DNA from: Symsagittifera roscoffensis
Lineage: Eukaryota; Xenacoelomorpha; Acoela; Convolutidae
Reading direction: 5' to 3'
Assembly: GCF_963678635.1 (NCBI RefSeq)
Contig: NC_087068.1
Coordinates: 32,304,318 to 32,368,317 of the forward strand
DNA length: 64,000 bases
Shown: piece by piece, positions 43,021 through 55,209 of the stretch
How positions within the stretch are numbered: position 1 is the first letter of the stretch
Layout of the letters: each line of letters starts with the position of its first letter
Made by a program: the position numbers and the translations under genes
The notes under the pieces: model-generated
The model's database searches: none
Told to the model about the DNA's origin: nothing
What the model saw: the letters and a program-made list of their open reading frames with translations, nothing else

Positions 43021-44743
43021 ATGAGCCGACAACTTGGATCCCTCCATCGCTCAAATTCCCACCCAGCCAACCTCCAAACTCAAATCCCAATAATCCCTCT
43101 TTTTGCTTTCCCACCACCCGATTTTTCGAATAATAATATAACATCAAGCACGAATTCTGATACTAACTCAGATATTTCAGTTTTATACTCTATCACACAA
43201 TTTAATAACCCTAATGTAGAAACCTCTCACGAATTTGCAGACTCCGAACCATCTCCCTCAAATTATACTCAGACCAACTCCTCGGTTTTTTCAAAACCCC
43301 CTTTTCAACCAATCCCATCAAATTATCCACTCCCATTCATTTCCACTCCTTCTTATGCTTCCCAAGTGACCCCAACCTATTCTCCACTTCATTTCGACAG
43401 ATCATATAATAATTCCCCCGATAGCCCCCAAATTTCCCAGGAGCTCGATAATTTTATTACCTTACAACAACAGTTAATACACCCTAACACCCTCACAATA
43501 CATCAACTATCATCCACAATAACATCCTCAAATCCACCTACTCCTACACCCTCCTCAGCTTACACTCCATCATTCGCACAATGTTCCACATCCACCGAAA
43601 CACCTATAGCACTCACCGAGCTTACAGCACTTTTAAACGAAAATTCCCAAATCACCCATTCCCGACCAAACCCGGAACAGCCCGCGAATATATTAATCAC
43701 CCGCAACATACAAACACGACAAATTTTCTTGCAATCACCTAACCATCATTTCCGCAATATACATTAACCACACCTAACGATACTAATGACACACGCAATT
43801 TTGTAGATGAACATGTTTTAATGCCAACACTTCATTGGACAGCTTATTATAATTTTACCAACCCCCTTTGCCTACCACTAACTAGTACTCTTGACAGAAT
43901 AGAAAAGAACAAAGACATGTTATATAGACTCAACACAACACTAACACCTCGAGAATTTACTTACGTTGGATATAAAAAGTGACTAAAACATTCACTGCAC
44001 CCCGAGCTAACGAATTTGCAATAGAATATTACGATCATAATATCATCCGACCTAATCAAGACCAATTTTTAGATGAAGACGGCTTCGCAAATCCGCAACT
44101 AACAGAAAAATTTTTCATCAAAACATCATACGTATTCACACTTAATATTTTTGGTAGAAAGAATGATCACATTATTTCTGAATCACTAGCTGATTTTCAA
44201 GCATACGAAAGCTTCTATGACAAATTTCAGTTATTTTCACTAACTTTTCACTTTCTTTCACCACAGGAACGCGATTTGCACTGTTCCCACGATATTATGT
44301 TACGCACTAAACAAACCCACATATATACATACTATCGTTTTATACAAAATCATTTTGATTTGCACACCCCATCAAGACAACCTCACCATCGTTTTCAGTT
44401 TCTCAACTCAAAATACACGTCACCATTTTTCCTTAATTTTACATATTGCATCAAAGATACAAACCTCCACGGCATCCTCCGCAACTATGAGCCAGTTACC
44501 CAAACGTATATATTCTGTCCCATCACGAAGACCTTCAATGCCAAAGAATCCAGACCCTTCCTTATCCCGCATTAATATATCCAGCCTATTCAAATACCAA
44601 TATTAGAATTCATTCACAATAGTAAATATAATCATAAAATATATAACCTCATTCAAAACACACCTTACGAGTTTGCAGTAGACACCGAGGAACTAAATAC
44701 CATTAAAGCACTTCAATTGCTTTGGCCACTGCTACAAACTTAA
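43021..44743 (+). pseudogene. Extra ORF downstream of env (~570 codons, frameshifted), family unknown
   Basis: Three pieces read as one protein. Frame 1 (43021-43767) starts MSRQLGSLHRSNSHPANLQT and is Ser/Pro/Thr/Asn-rich and disordered. Frame 3 (43743-43979) contains MPTLHWTAYYNFTNPLCLPL. Frame 2 (43979-44743) contains NEFAIEYYDHN, FFIKTSYVFTLNIFG and FHFLSPQERDLHC, has one in-frame TAA at 44573-44575, and ends TAA at 44741-44743. The C-terminal two thirds looks folded (mixed, aromatic-rich). Genes 3' of env are rare in Gypsy-type elements. No similarity recognised; it may be a virulence-neutral accessory gene or a captured host gene. Confidence 0.6.
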
Positions 44744-46427
44744 AACAACATACGCATACTAGCCAAATTACTAACAACATCAGATATGATACACGACATC
44801 TTCCCCCACGGCTTTTTCCCAGAAGATTAAGGTAAGTTTAATTTTAAATACTCTTAACTAATAAATTTAAATAAGTACTAACCATTTTCTATCAATGTTT
44901 GATTTATATTTCAAGTCTTCACACCACGATCATCTACAAAACAGAAAATAAAAATAAAAATACAAACTTGTTAAATTCTCTTAAAATTCGTTAATTTCTT
45001 GCACTAAATAATGTAATAAAATTCATACCAAATGTAGTAATTTTATTTTAAATTATTTCCCCATGAAGCAGTAAACTTAATTACGATGAAAATTTATAAT
45101 TTTAAAATTCCCCCAAAACGCTGTAAACTTCAAATTCTATGCAATAAATTAATAAAATGAGTAAGCAGTACTAACTTTTTCAATATTTTCATTTCACTTG
45201 CACAAGAATTCTATCCAAACTCGCACAGCTCGCCCACGAAGAATTGTTTAAATAATGATTTTAAGTTTCAAGTTTTCACTCTCAACAACTGTAACACACG
45301 ATAACAAGTTTCAAACTTTCCTTTAACCCGGTTGGAAAGGAATTATATACTAAACCAAACTAACCAACGCAGCTTACTAAACACCACAAATCATAAAATA
45401 ACAGCATGACTAAGAAAAGAAAACCAACGGTACCCAAACCGGATTAACCCAGTTTAAAACTGCATAATTAATTCTTTTGAAGACTATTATAAAGTCTAAG
45501 AAAGAAATAATAAAACACAAAAAAGTCGCAAGACAAACCCATACCAAAAACAATTTGATTTTTGAAAAAAGGACACAACCAAAATAACATAAGAAAGACC
45601 AACATAAACCCAACATAAAACGTTATCACATAACAGGACCTCTCAAAGAAACAGCATAAAATCATGGCCTAACCCACCAGAGAGGACGTCCTGAGCATGC
45701 TCTATAGCCGGCCTAACCCACCGCGCTACATCCACGCTTTGTGACCACACTCCTATTTTTAATAAGAGGTACTCAGGGGTGAGTAACTCTTCAAAATAAC
45801 CAAACTAAAACAAAACGCTATTGTGAAAACGACTAACCAAAATCATGATTAAAAAATTGAATTAACATAATTTTATAAAATGTAAATAATACTTTGCAGT
45901 ATATAGATCAATACAAAACAACAAAGACGAACATCCAAAGACTAGATGATCAGATCACACTCGAACAAAAGAATGGCTAAGCACAACCAACATGCCGTCC
46001 ACAATCACAACTCAAAGGATTTCTTCTCAGGACTTGACTTCGCAGAAAAGGACATCATTGAACTAGACCAATGACCACCTCGATGTTCAAGTATACGTAC
46101 AGATCCGAGTTACAAGGCATCCCTTCCACACACGATCTTCACGCCATTCCCAGACGAGGTTGCACACAAAACAAGTTCTCTACATAATACAGAAAAACCT
46201 GTCATAGCAAACCATTTTGAAATCGGATTGATTTCATTGGGGATCACAGTCGTTGTCGAATGACGACGTAACAATTTCCTATCCATAATCCCAACGTCCT
46301 GGAATGTTCTTCTCCAAGAGGAACCGGACAAGAAAATGATGTTCGCCAAATACCAACGTTCATCATCCATCCTTCAAATTGCAGTAAGATAGTTCTGAAA
46401 AACTCTGTAAACCCCGGATAAAAACTC
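44744..46427 (+). other. 3' noncoding region of the retroelement
   Basis: About 1.7 kb, AT-rich, without a coding frame in the element's sense. A splice-donor-like AAGGTAAGT occurs near 44829-44837. A 13-bp direct repeat GGCCTAACCCACC occurs around 45667 and 45711. The last ~360 bp (from 46072) is part of the tandemly amplified unit. No clear polypurine tract precedes the 3' LTR. Confidence 0.55.
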
Positions 46428-46832
46428 TGTAATCTAAACTACATTTTATAATTGGATAAATTGGATATTTTATCACTGTTAAATATTTAATATTAACCAA
46501 TCATAATCCATCTAACTAACAACCCACTTATTTGTAAGTGCTGAAATGACTTGTAATTTCAGCACCAGAGAGATTTGAATTTAACTTAGAAATTAGTTGC
46601 CTCTCCAAGAGAACTTCAGCAGTTGCAATAAGCCAGTATACTCTAGATCTATTGAGCCTAGTAGAGACTAGTTAAACACCCTGAGACTAGTAGATATAAG
46701 AGTAAGATTAGGATCGGTATTAGACTAAGAAGTTGCACGAATCTATCCGGCCGAAAATAAGATAGCGTGACGAGCAGACGGTGTACCCTATCCGAAATTA
46801 CTCTATGAGTTAACCACTTCGGTCATAACTCA
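46428..46832 (+). repeat. 3' LTR of the retroelement (array unit 0)
   Basis: 405 bp, TGTAATCT...CATAACTCA, about 97% identical to the 5' LTR by eye. The TGTAAACCCC motif at 46406 upstream is an alternative start. Followed by AATC (46833-46836). Confidence 0.85.
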
Positions 46833-46836
46833 AATC
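46833..46836 (+). repeat. Target-site duplication (right), AATC
   Basis: Matches 26949-26952; the satellite resumes with GCAATTATTTGAAC, as in the uninserted paralogue at 60787. Confidence 0.8.
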
Positions 46837-48313
46837 GCAATTATTTGAACATTCAACTTCAACTTTTTAAAATGAAACGGCCCTGAAAAGCAAAGTTTGG
46901 ACACCATATAATTGCGTTTCAGGGCATTAAGCCCTTGTGTCGGCTGTTTAAACGTCTTGCCCCCTTCATATTTGGCAAAATAATTGAATTTTGAGGAATC
47001 ATTTTTATCGCTGCATATGATGGTTGAAGACATTTGAAGAGCAGATTTGTGCATTTCAGTCCCTGAATTGCACATATCTGCTGTCTCAATGTCTTTTTCA
47101 TCATTGTTTGCAAAATATCATTTTTCAACTAACTAAATTTTTTCATTCAATATGACCGGTTAAGACGTTCATATTGCTCAAAACGCGGGTAAGACGCTCA
47201 TAACGCACTGATTTGCTCTCCAAACGCCTACTCTCATCATATTTAGCAAAACAAAAATATTTTATTAATAACTTGATAATTTTGCTTCTCGTTGGAAGAA
47301 GACGTTTGGAAATTTATAAGTGCGTTTCATGTCCCCTAACGCACTTATCTGATCTCTAAAAAGCAAAAGTAGCATTAAAATTGATTCAACCTGAAAATGA
47401 AAAAAAAAATTCAAATTATTCAGCGAAACAAATCAAATAGTTGTTGCAGTGAATTTTTTGCCACAAAATTTGATGAGAATAGAATTTTGGTCAGTAGAAT
47501 TGAGCGTTTCAGGGCCTGAAACGCAATCATTCTCTGTCCAAACGCCTTCCAAACCAAAGATACCTGATAAAATATTTGATACTTTTGGCTAAAATTGATA
47601 GAGATCTAATATTTGGACAGCATATATGTGCATGCATTTCAGATTCTGAAACACATATCTGCTCTCCAAACGTCTTCTTTCATCATAAAAAGTCAATACA
47701 TTTAATAAACTGAATATTTTGCAATGGGAAAGACGTTGCAAGCAGATATGTGCGTTTGGGGGTCTGAAATACACATGTCTATTGTCCTTACGACTTCCAT
47801 TTTCATATCTAGCGAGAAAATTGATTCATCAAAAAATATATTTTGCTAAATATGACATGAGAAGACGTTTAGACATCAGATATGCGTGTTTGGGGACCGA
47901 AAATGCACTTAGTGCTGTCCCGACGTCTTTTCCCATCTTGATAGGAAAAAAAATTGACCACCTCGATGTTCAAGTATACGACAGATCCGAGTTACAAGGC
48001 ATCCATCCCTTCCACACACGATCTTCACGCCATTCCCAGACGAGGTTGCACACAAAACAAGTTCTCTACATAATACAGAAAAACCTGTCATAGCAAACCA
48101 TTTTGAAATCGGATTGATTTCATTGGGGATCACAGTCGTTGTCGAATGACGACGTAACAATTTCCTATCCATAATCCCAACGTCCTGGAATGTTCTTCTC
48201 CAAGAGGAACCGGACAAGAAAATGATGTTCGCCAAATACCAACGTTCATCATCCATCCTTCAAATTGCAGTAAGATAGTTCTGAAAAACTCTGTAAACCC
48301 CGGATAAAAACTC

Positions 48314-48608
48314 TGTAATCTAAACTACATTTTATAATTGGATAAATTCGATATTTTACAACTGACTTGTAATTTCAGCACCAGAGAGATTTGAATTTAA
48401 CTTAGAAATTAGTTGCCTCTCCAAGAGAACTTCAGCAGTTGCAATAAGCCAGTATACTCTAGATCTATTGAGCCTAGTAGAGACTAGTTAAACACCCTGA
48501 GACTAGTAGATATAAGAGTAAGATTAGGATCGGTATTAGACTAAGAAGTTGCACGAATCTATCCGGCCGAAAATAAGATAGCGTGACGAGCAGACGGTGT
48601 ACCCTATC
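48314..48608 (+). repeat. Partial LTR copy in the deleted array unit
   Basis: Lacks ~90 bp internally near 48360 and its last ~45 bp; it is joined to satellite sequence equivalent to 47768 onward. Explains the short 839-bp unit. Confidence 0.85.
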
Positions 48609-49152
48609 CACACATGTCTATTGTCCTTACGACTTCCATTTTCATATCTAGCGAGAAAATTGATTCATCAAAAAATATATTTTGCTAAATATGACATGAG
48701 AAGACGTTTAGACATCAGATATGCGTGTTTGGGGACCGAAAATGCACTTAGTGCTGTCCCGACGTCTTTTCCCATCTTGATAGGAAAAAAAATTGACCAC
48801 CTCGATGTTCAAGTATACGACAGATCCGAGTTACAAGGCATCCATCCCTTCCACACACGATCTTCACGCCATTCCCAGACGAGGTTGCGCACAAAACAAG
48901 TTCTCTACATAATACAGAAAAACCTGTCATAGCAAACCATTTTGAAATCGGATTGATTTCATTGGGGATCACAGTCGTTGTCGAATGACGACGTAACAAT
49001 TTCCTATCCATAATCTCAACGTCCTGGAATGTTCTTCTCAAAGAGGAACCGGACAAGAAAATGATGTTCGCCAAATACCAACGTTCATCATCCATCCTTC
49101 AAATTGCAGTAAGATAATTCTGAAAAACTCTGTAAACCCCGGATAAAAACTC

Positions 49153-49557
49153 TGTAATCTAAACTACATTTTATAATTGGATAAATTCGATATTTTATCA
49201 CTGTAAAATATTTAATATTAACCAATCATAATCCATCTAACTAACAACCCACTTATTTGTAAGTGCTGAAATGACTTGTAATTTCAGCACCAGAGAGATT
49301 TGAATTTAACTTAGAAATTAGTTGCCTCTCCAAGAGAACTTCAGCAGTTGCAATAAGCCAGTATACTCTAGATCTATTGAGCCTAGTAGAGACTAGTTAA
49401 ACACCCTGAGACTAGTAGATATAAGAGTAAGATTAGGATCGGTATTAGACTAAGAAGTTGCACGAATCTATCCGGCCGAAAATAAGATAGCGTGACGAGC
49501 AGACGGTGTACCCTATCCGAAATTACTCTATGAGTTAACCACTTCGGTCATAACTCA
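49153..49557 (+). repeat. LTR copy in array unit 2
   Basis: 405-bp copy of the 3' LTR; part of the tandem duplication, not an independent insertion. Confidence 0.9.
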
Positions 49558-51042
49558 AATCGCAATTATTTGAACATTCAACTTCAACATTTTTAAAATG
49601 AAACGGCCCTGAAAAGCAAAGTTTGGACACCATATAATTGCGTTTCAGGGCATTAAGCCCTTGTGTCGGCTGTTTAAACGTCTTGCCCCCTTCATATTTG
49701 GCAAAATAATTGAATTTTGAGGAATCATTTTTATCGCTGCATATGATGGTTGAAGACATTTGAAGAGCAGATTTGTGCATTTCAGTCCCTGAATTGCACA
49801 TATCTGCTGTCCCAATGTCTTTTTCATCATTGTTTGCAAAATATCATTTTTCAACTAACTAAATTTTTTCATTCAATATGACCGGTTAAGACGTTCATAT
49901 TGCTCAAAACGCGGGTAAGACGCTCATAACGCACTGATTTGCTCTCCAAACGCCTACTCTCATCATATTTAGCAAAACAAAAATATTTTATTAATAACTT
50001 GATAATTTTTCTTCATTCGTTGGAAGAAGACGTTTGGAAATTTATAAGTGCGTTTCATGTCCCCTAACGCACTTATCTGATCTCTAAGTAGCAAAAGTAG
50101 CAACAAAATTGATTCAACCTGAAAATGAAAAAAAAAATTCAAATTATTCAGCGAAACAAATCAAATAGTTGTTGCAGTGAATTTTTTGCCATAAAATTTG
50201 ATGAGAATAGAATTTTGGTCAGTAGAATTGAGCGTTTCAGGGCCTGAAACGCAATCATTCTCTGTCCAAACGCCTTCCAAACCAAAGATACCTGATAAAA
50301 TATTTGATACTTTTGGCTAAAATTGATGGAGATCTAATATTTGGACAGCATTTATGTGCATGCATTTCAGATTCTGAAACACATATCTGCTCTCCAAACG
50401 TCTTCTTTCATCATAAAAAGTCAAAACATTTAATAAACTGAACATTTTGCAATGGGAAAGACGTTGCAAGCAGATATGTGCGTTTGGGAGTCTGAAATAC
50501 ACATGTCTATTGTCCTTACGACTTCCATTTTCTTATCTAGCGAGAAAATTGATTCATCAAAAAATATATTTTGCTAAATATGACATGAGAAGACGTTTAG
50601 ACATCAGATATGCGCGTTTGGGGACCGAAAATACACTTAGTGCTGTCCCGACGTCTTTTCCCATCTTGATAGGAAAAAAAATTGACCACCTCGATGTTCA
50701 AGTATACGTACAGATCCGAGTTACAAGGCATCCATCCCTTCCACACGCGATCTTCACGCCATTCCCAGACGAGGTTGCACACAAAACAAGTTCTCTACAT
50801 AATACAGAAAAACCTGTCACAGCAAACCATTTTGAAATCGGCCTGATTTCATTGGGGATCACAGTCGTTGTCGAATGACGACGTAACAGTTTCCTATCCA
50901 TAATTCCAGCGTCCTGGAACGTTCTTTTCCAAGAGCAACCGGACAAGAAAATGATGTTCGCCAAATACCAACGTTCATCATCCATCCTTCAAATTGCAGT
51001 AAGATAGTTCTGATAAACTCTGTAAACCCCGGATAAAAACTG

Positions 51043-51447
51043 TGTAATCTAAACTACATTTTATAATTGGATAAATTGGATATTTTACCACTGTAAAATA
51101 TTTAATATTAACCAATCATAATCCATCTAACTAACAACCCACTTATTTGTAAGTGCTGAAATGACTTGTAATTTCAGCACCAGAGAAATTTGAATTTAAC
51201 TTAGAAATTAGTTGCCTCTCCAAGAGAACTTCAGCAGTTGCAATAAGCCAGTATACTCTAGATCTATTGAGCCTAGCAGAGACTAGTTAAACACCCTGAG
51301 ACTAGTAGATATAATAGTAAGATTAGGATCGGTATTAGGCTAAGAAGTTGCACGAATCTATCCGGCCGAAAATAAGATAGCGTGACGAGCAGACGGTGTA
51401 CCCTATCCGAAATTACTCTATGAGTTAACCACTTCGGTCATAACTCA
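51043..51447 (+). repeat. LTR copy in array unit 3
   Basis: 405-bp copy; shares GCAGAGACT with units 4 and 5, whereas units 0-2 read GTAGAGACT. Confidence 0.9.
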
Positions 51448-52914
51448 AATCGCAATTATTTGAACATTCAACTTCAACTTTTTAAAATGAAACGGCCCTG
51501 AAAAGCAAAGTTTGGACACCATATAATTGCGTTTCAGGGCATTAAGCCCTTGTGTCGGCTGTTTAAACGTCTTGCCCCCTTCATATTTGGCAAAATAATT
51601 GAATTTTGAGGAATCATTTTTATCGCTGCATATGATGGTTGAAGACATTTGAAGAGCAGATTTGTGCATTTCAGTCCCTGAATTGCACATATCTGCTGTC
51701 CCAATGTCTTTTTCATCATTGTTTGCAAAACATCATTTTTCAACTAACTAAATTTTTTCATTCAATATGACCGGTTAAGACGTTCATATTGCTCAAAACG
51801 CGGGTAAGACGCTCATATCGCACTGATTTGCTCTCCAAACGCCTACTCTCATCATATTTAGCAAAACAAAAATATTTTATTAATAACTTGATAATTTTGC
51901 TTCATTCGTTGGAAGAAGACGTTTGGAAATTTATAAGTGCGTTTCATGTCCCCTAACGCACTTATCTGATCTCTAAGTAGCAAAAGTAGCAACAAAATTG
52001 ATTCAACCTGAAATTGAAAAAAAAATTTCAAATTATTCAGCGAAACAAATAAATAGTTGTTGCAGTGAATTTTTTGCCACAAAATTTGATGAGAATAGAA
52101 TTTCGGACAGTAGAATTGAGCGTTTGAGGGCCTGAAACGCAATCATTCTCTGTCCAAACGTCTTCCAAACCAAAAATACCTGATAAAATATTTGATATTT
52201 TTGGCTAAACTTGATAGAGATCTAATATTTGGACAGCATATATGTGCATGCATTTTAGATTCTGAAACACATATCTGCTCTCCAATATTTGCAATGGGAA
52301 AGACGTTGCAAGCAGATATTTGCAATGGGAAAGACGTTGCAAGCAGATATGTGCGTTTGGGGGTCTGAAATACACATGTCTATTGTCCTTACGACTTCAT
52401 TTTCATATCTAGCGAGAAAATTGATTCATCAAAAAATATATTTTGCTAAATATGACATGAGAAGACGTTTAGACATCAGATATGCGCGTTTGGGGACCGA
52501 AAATGCACTTAGTGCTGTCCCGACGTCTTTTCCCATCTTGATAGGAAAAAAAATTGACCACCTCGATGTTCAAGTATACGTACAGATCCGAGTTACAAGG
52601 CATCCATCCCTTCCACACATGATCTTCACGCCATTCCCAGACGAGGTTGCACACAAAACAAGTTCTCTACATAATACAGAAAAACCTGTCATAGCAAACC
52701 ATTTTGAAATCGGATTGATTTCATTGGGGATCACAGTCGTTGTCGAATGACGACGTAACAATTTCCTATCCATAATTCCAGCGTCCTGGAACGTTCTTCT
52801 CCAAGAGGAACCGGACAAGAAAATGATGTTCGCCAAATACCAACGTTCATCATCCATCCTTCAAATTGCAGTAAGATAGTTCTGATAAACTCTGTAAACC
52901 CCGGATAAAAACTC

Positions 52915-53319
52915 TGTAATCTAAACTACATTTTATAATTGGATAAATTGGATATTTTACCACTGTAAAATATTTAATATTAACCAATCATAATCCATCT
53001 AACTAACAACCCACTTATTTGTAAGTGCTGAAATGACTTGTAATTTCAGCACCAGAGAGATTTGAATTTAACTTAGAAATTAGTTGCCTCTCCAAGAGAA
53101 CTTCAGCAGTTGCAATAAGCCAGTATACTCTAGATCTATTGAGCCTAGCAGAGACTAGTTAAACACCCTGAGACTAGTAGATATAAGAGTAAGATTAGGA
53201 TCGGTATTAGACTAAGAAGTTGCACGAATCTATCCGGCCCAAAATAAGATAGCGTGACGAGCAGACGGTGTACCCTATCCGAAATTACTCTATGAGTTAA
53301 CCACTTCGGTCATAACTCA
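52915..53319 (+). repeat. LTR copy in array unit 4
   Basis: 405-bp copy within the tandem array; followed by AATC and satellite as in all complete units. Confidence 0.9.
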
Positions 53320-54804
53320 AATCACAATTATTTGAACATTCAACTTCAACTTTTTAAAATGAAACGGCCCTGAAAAGCAAAGTTTGGACACCATATAATT
53401 GCGTTTCAGGGCATTAAGCCCTTGTGTCGGCTGTTTAAACGGCTTGCCCCCTTCATATTTGGCAAAATAATTGAATTTTGAGGAATCATTTTTATCGCTG
53501 CATATGATGGTTGAAGACATTTGAAGAGCAGATTTGTGCATTTCAGTCCCTGAATTGCACATATCTGCTGTCCCAATGTCTTTTTCATCATTGCTTGCAA
53601 AATATCATTTTTTTCAACTAACTAAATTTTTTCATTCAATATGACCGGTTAAGACGTTCATATTGCTCAAAACGCGGGTAAGACGCTCATAACGCACTGA
53701 TTTGCTCTCCAAACGCCTACTCTCATCATATTTAGCAAAACAAAAATATTTTATTAATAACTTGATAATTTTGCTTCATTCGTTGGAAGAAGACGTTTGG
53801 AAATTTATAAGTGCGTTTCATGTCCCCTAACGCACTTATCTGATCTCTAAGTAGCAAAAGTAGCAACAAAATTGATTCAACCTGAAATTGAAAAAAAAGT
53901 TCAAATTATTCAGCGAAACAAATCAAATAGTTGTTGCAGTGAATTTTTTGCCACAAAATTTGATGAGAATAGAATTTCGGACAGTAGAATTGAGCGTTTC
54001 AGGGCCTGAAACGCAATCATTCTCTGTCCAAACGTCTTCCAAACCAAAGATACCTGATAAAATATTTGATATTTTTGGCTAAACTTGATAGAGATCTAAT
54101 ATTTGGACAGCATATATGTGCATGCATTTTAGATTCTGAAACACATATCTGCTCTCCAAACGTCTTCTTTCATCATAAATAGTCAAAACATTTAATAAAC
54201 TGAATATTTTGCAATGGGAAAGACGTTGCAAGCAGATATGTGCGTTTGGGGGTCTCAAATACACATGTCTGCTGTCCTTACGACTTCTATTTTCATATCT
54301 AGCAAAAAAAATGATCCATCAAAAATATATTTTGCTAAATATGACATAAGAAGACCTTTAGACATCAGATATGCGCGTTTGGGGCCCAGAAATGCACTTA
54401 GTGCTGTCCCGACGTCTTCTCCCATCTTGATAGGAAAAAAAAATTGACCACCTCGATGTTCAAGTATACGTACAGATCCGAGTTACAAGGCATCCATCCC
54501 TTCCACACGCGATCTTCACGCCATTCCCAGACGAGGTTGCACACAAAACAAGTTCTCTACATAATACAGAAAAACCTGTCACAGCAAACCATTTTGAAAT
54601 CGGCCTGATTTCATTGGGGATCACAGTCGTTGTCGAATGACGACGTAACAGTTTCCTATCCATAATTCCAGCGTCCTGGAACGTTCTTCTCCAAGAGGAA
54701 CCTGACAAGAAAATGATGTTCGCCAAATACCAACGTTCATCATCCATCCTTCAAATTGCAGTAAGATAGTTCTGATAAACTCTGTAAACCCCGGATAAAA
54801 ACTC

Positions 54805-55209
54805 TGTAATCTAAACTACATTTTATAATTGGATAAATTGGATATTTTACCACTGTAAAATATTTAATATTAACCAATCATAATCCATCTAACTAACAAC
54901 CCACTTATTTGTAAGTGCTGAAATTACTTGTAATTTTAGCACCAGAGAGATTTGAATTTAACTTAGAAATTAGTTGCCTCTCCAAGAGAACTTCAGCTGT
55001 TGCAATAAGCCAGTATACTCTAGATCTATTGAGCTTAGCAGAGACTAGTTAAACACCCTGAGACTAGTAGATATAAGAGTAAGATTAGGATCGGTATTAG
55101 ACTAAGAAGTTGCACGAATCTATCCGGCCGAAAATAAGATAGCGTGACGAGCAGACGGTGTACCCTATCCGAAATTACTCTATGAGTTAACCACTTCGGT
55201 CATAACTCA
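54805..55209 (+). repeat. LTR copy in array unit 5 (last)
   Basis: 405-bp copy. The satellite after it continues past 56330 into the unduplicated array. Confidence 0.9.

Larger units (their letters stand above)
26953..46832 (+). mobile_element. Very large env-bearing LTR retroelement (Ty3/Gypsy-type, decayed)
   Basis: Bounded by ~405-410-bp LTRs with TG...CA ends and AATC duplications. The order is LTR, PBS, 1.2-kb leader, small ORF, gag, protease, RT, RNase H, integrase with GPY/F-type region, P/S/T-rich ORF, env-like gene, extra ORF, 1.7-kb noncoding region, LTR. At ~19.9 kb (18.6 kb without the internal 1,231-bp duplication) it is far larger than usual Gypsy or errantivirus elements (about 5-12 kb). 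LTRs differ at about ten positions, and pol and env carry many frameshifts and stops, so this copy is old and inactive. Ty3/Gypsy assignment rests on domain order, the RT/RNase H motifs and the GPY/F motif after integrase. Confidence 0.88.

Noticed and set aside
29596-44743. Alternative genetic code with TAA as Gln in the element.
   Set aside because: The coding regions use many Gln codons, yet only seven in-frame TAA occur and long domains such as RT/RNase H have none. The host exons also end normally.
46110-46370. Minus-strand frame of ~86-115 codons (begins MDDERWYLANIIFLSG) present in every array unit.
   Set aside because: It is antisense to the element's 3' noncoding region, has no recognised family, and its repetition follows from recent tandem duplication rather than selection.
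48314-55209. Series of solo LTRs from independent insertions.
   Set aside because: All share the same element-derived upstream sequence and satellite junction, which only a tandem duplication explains.
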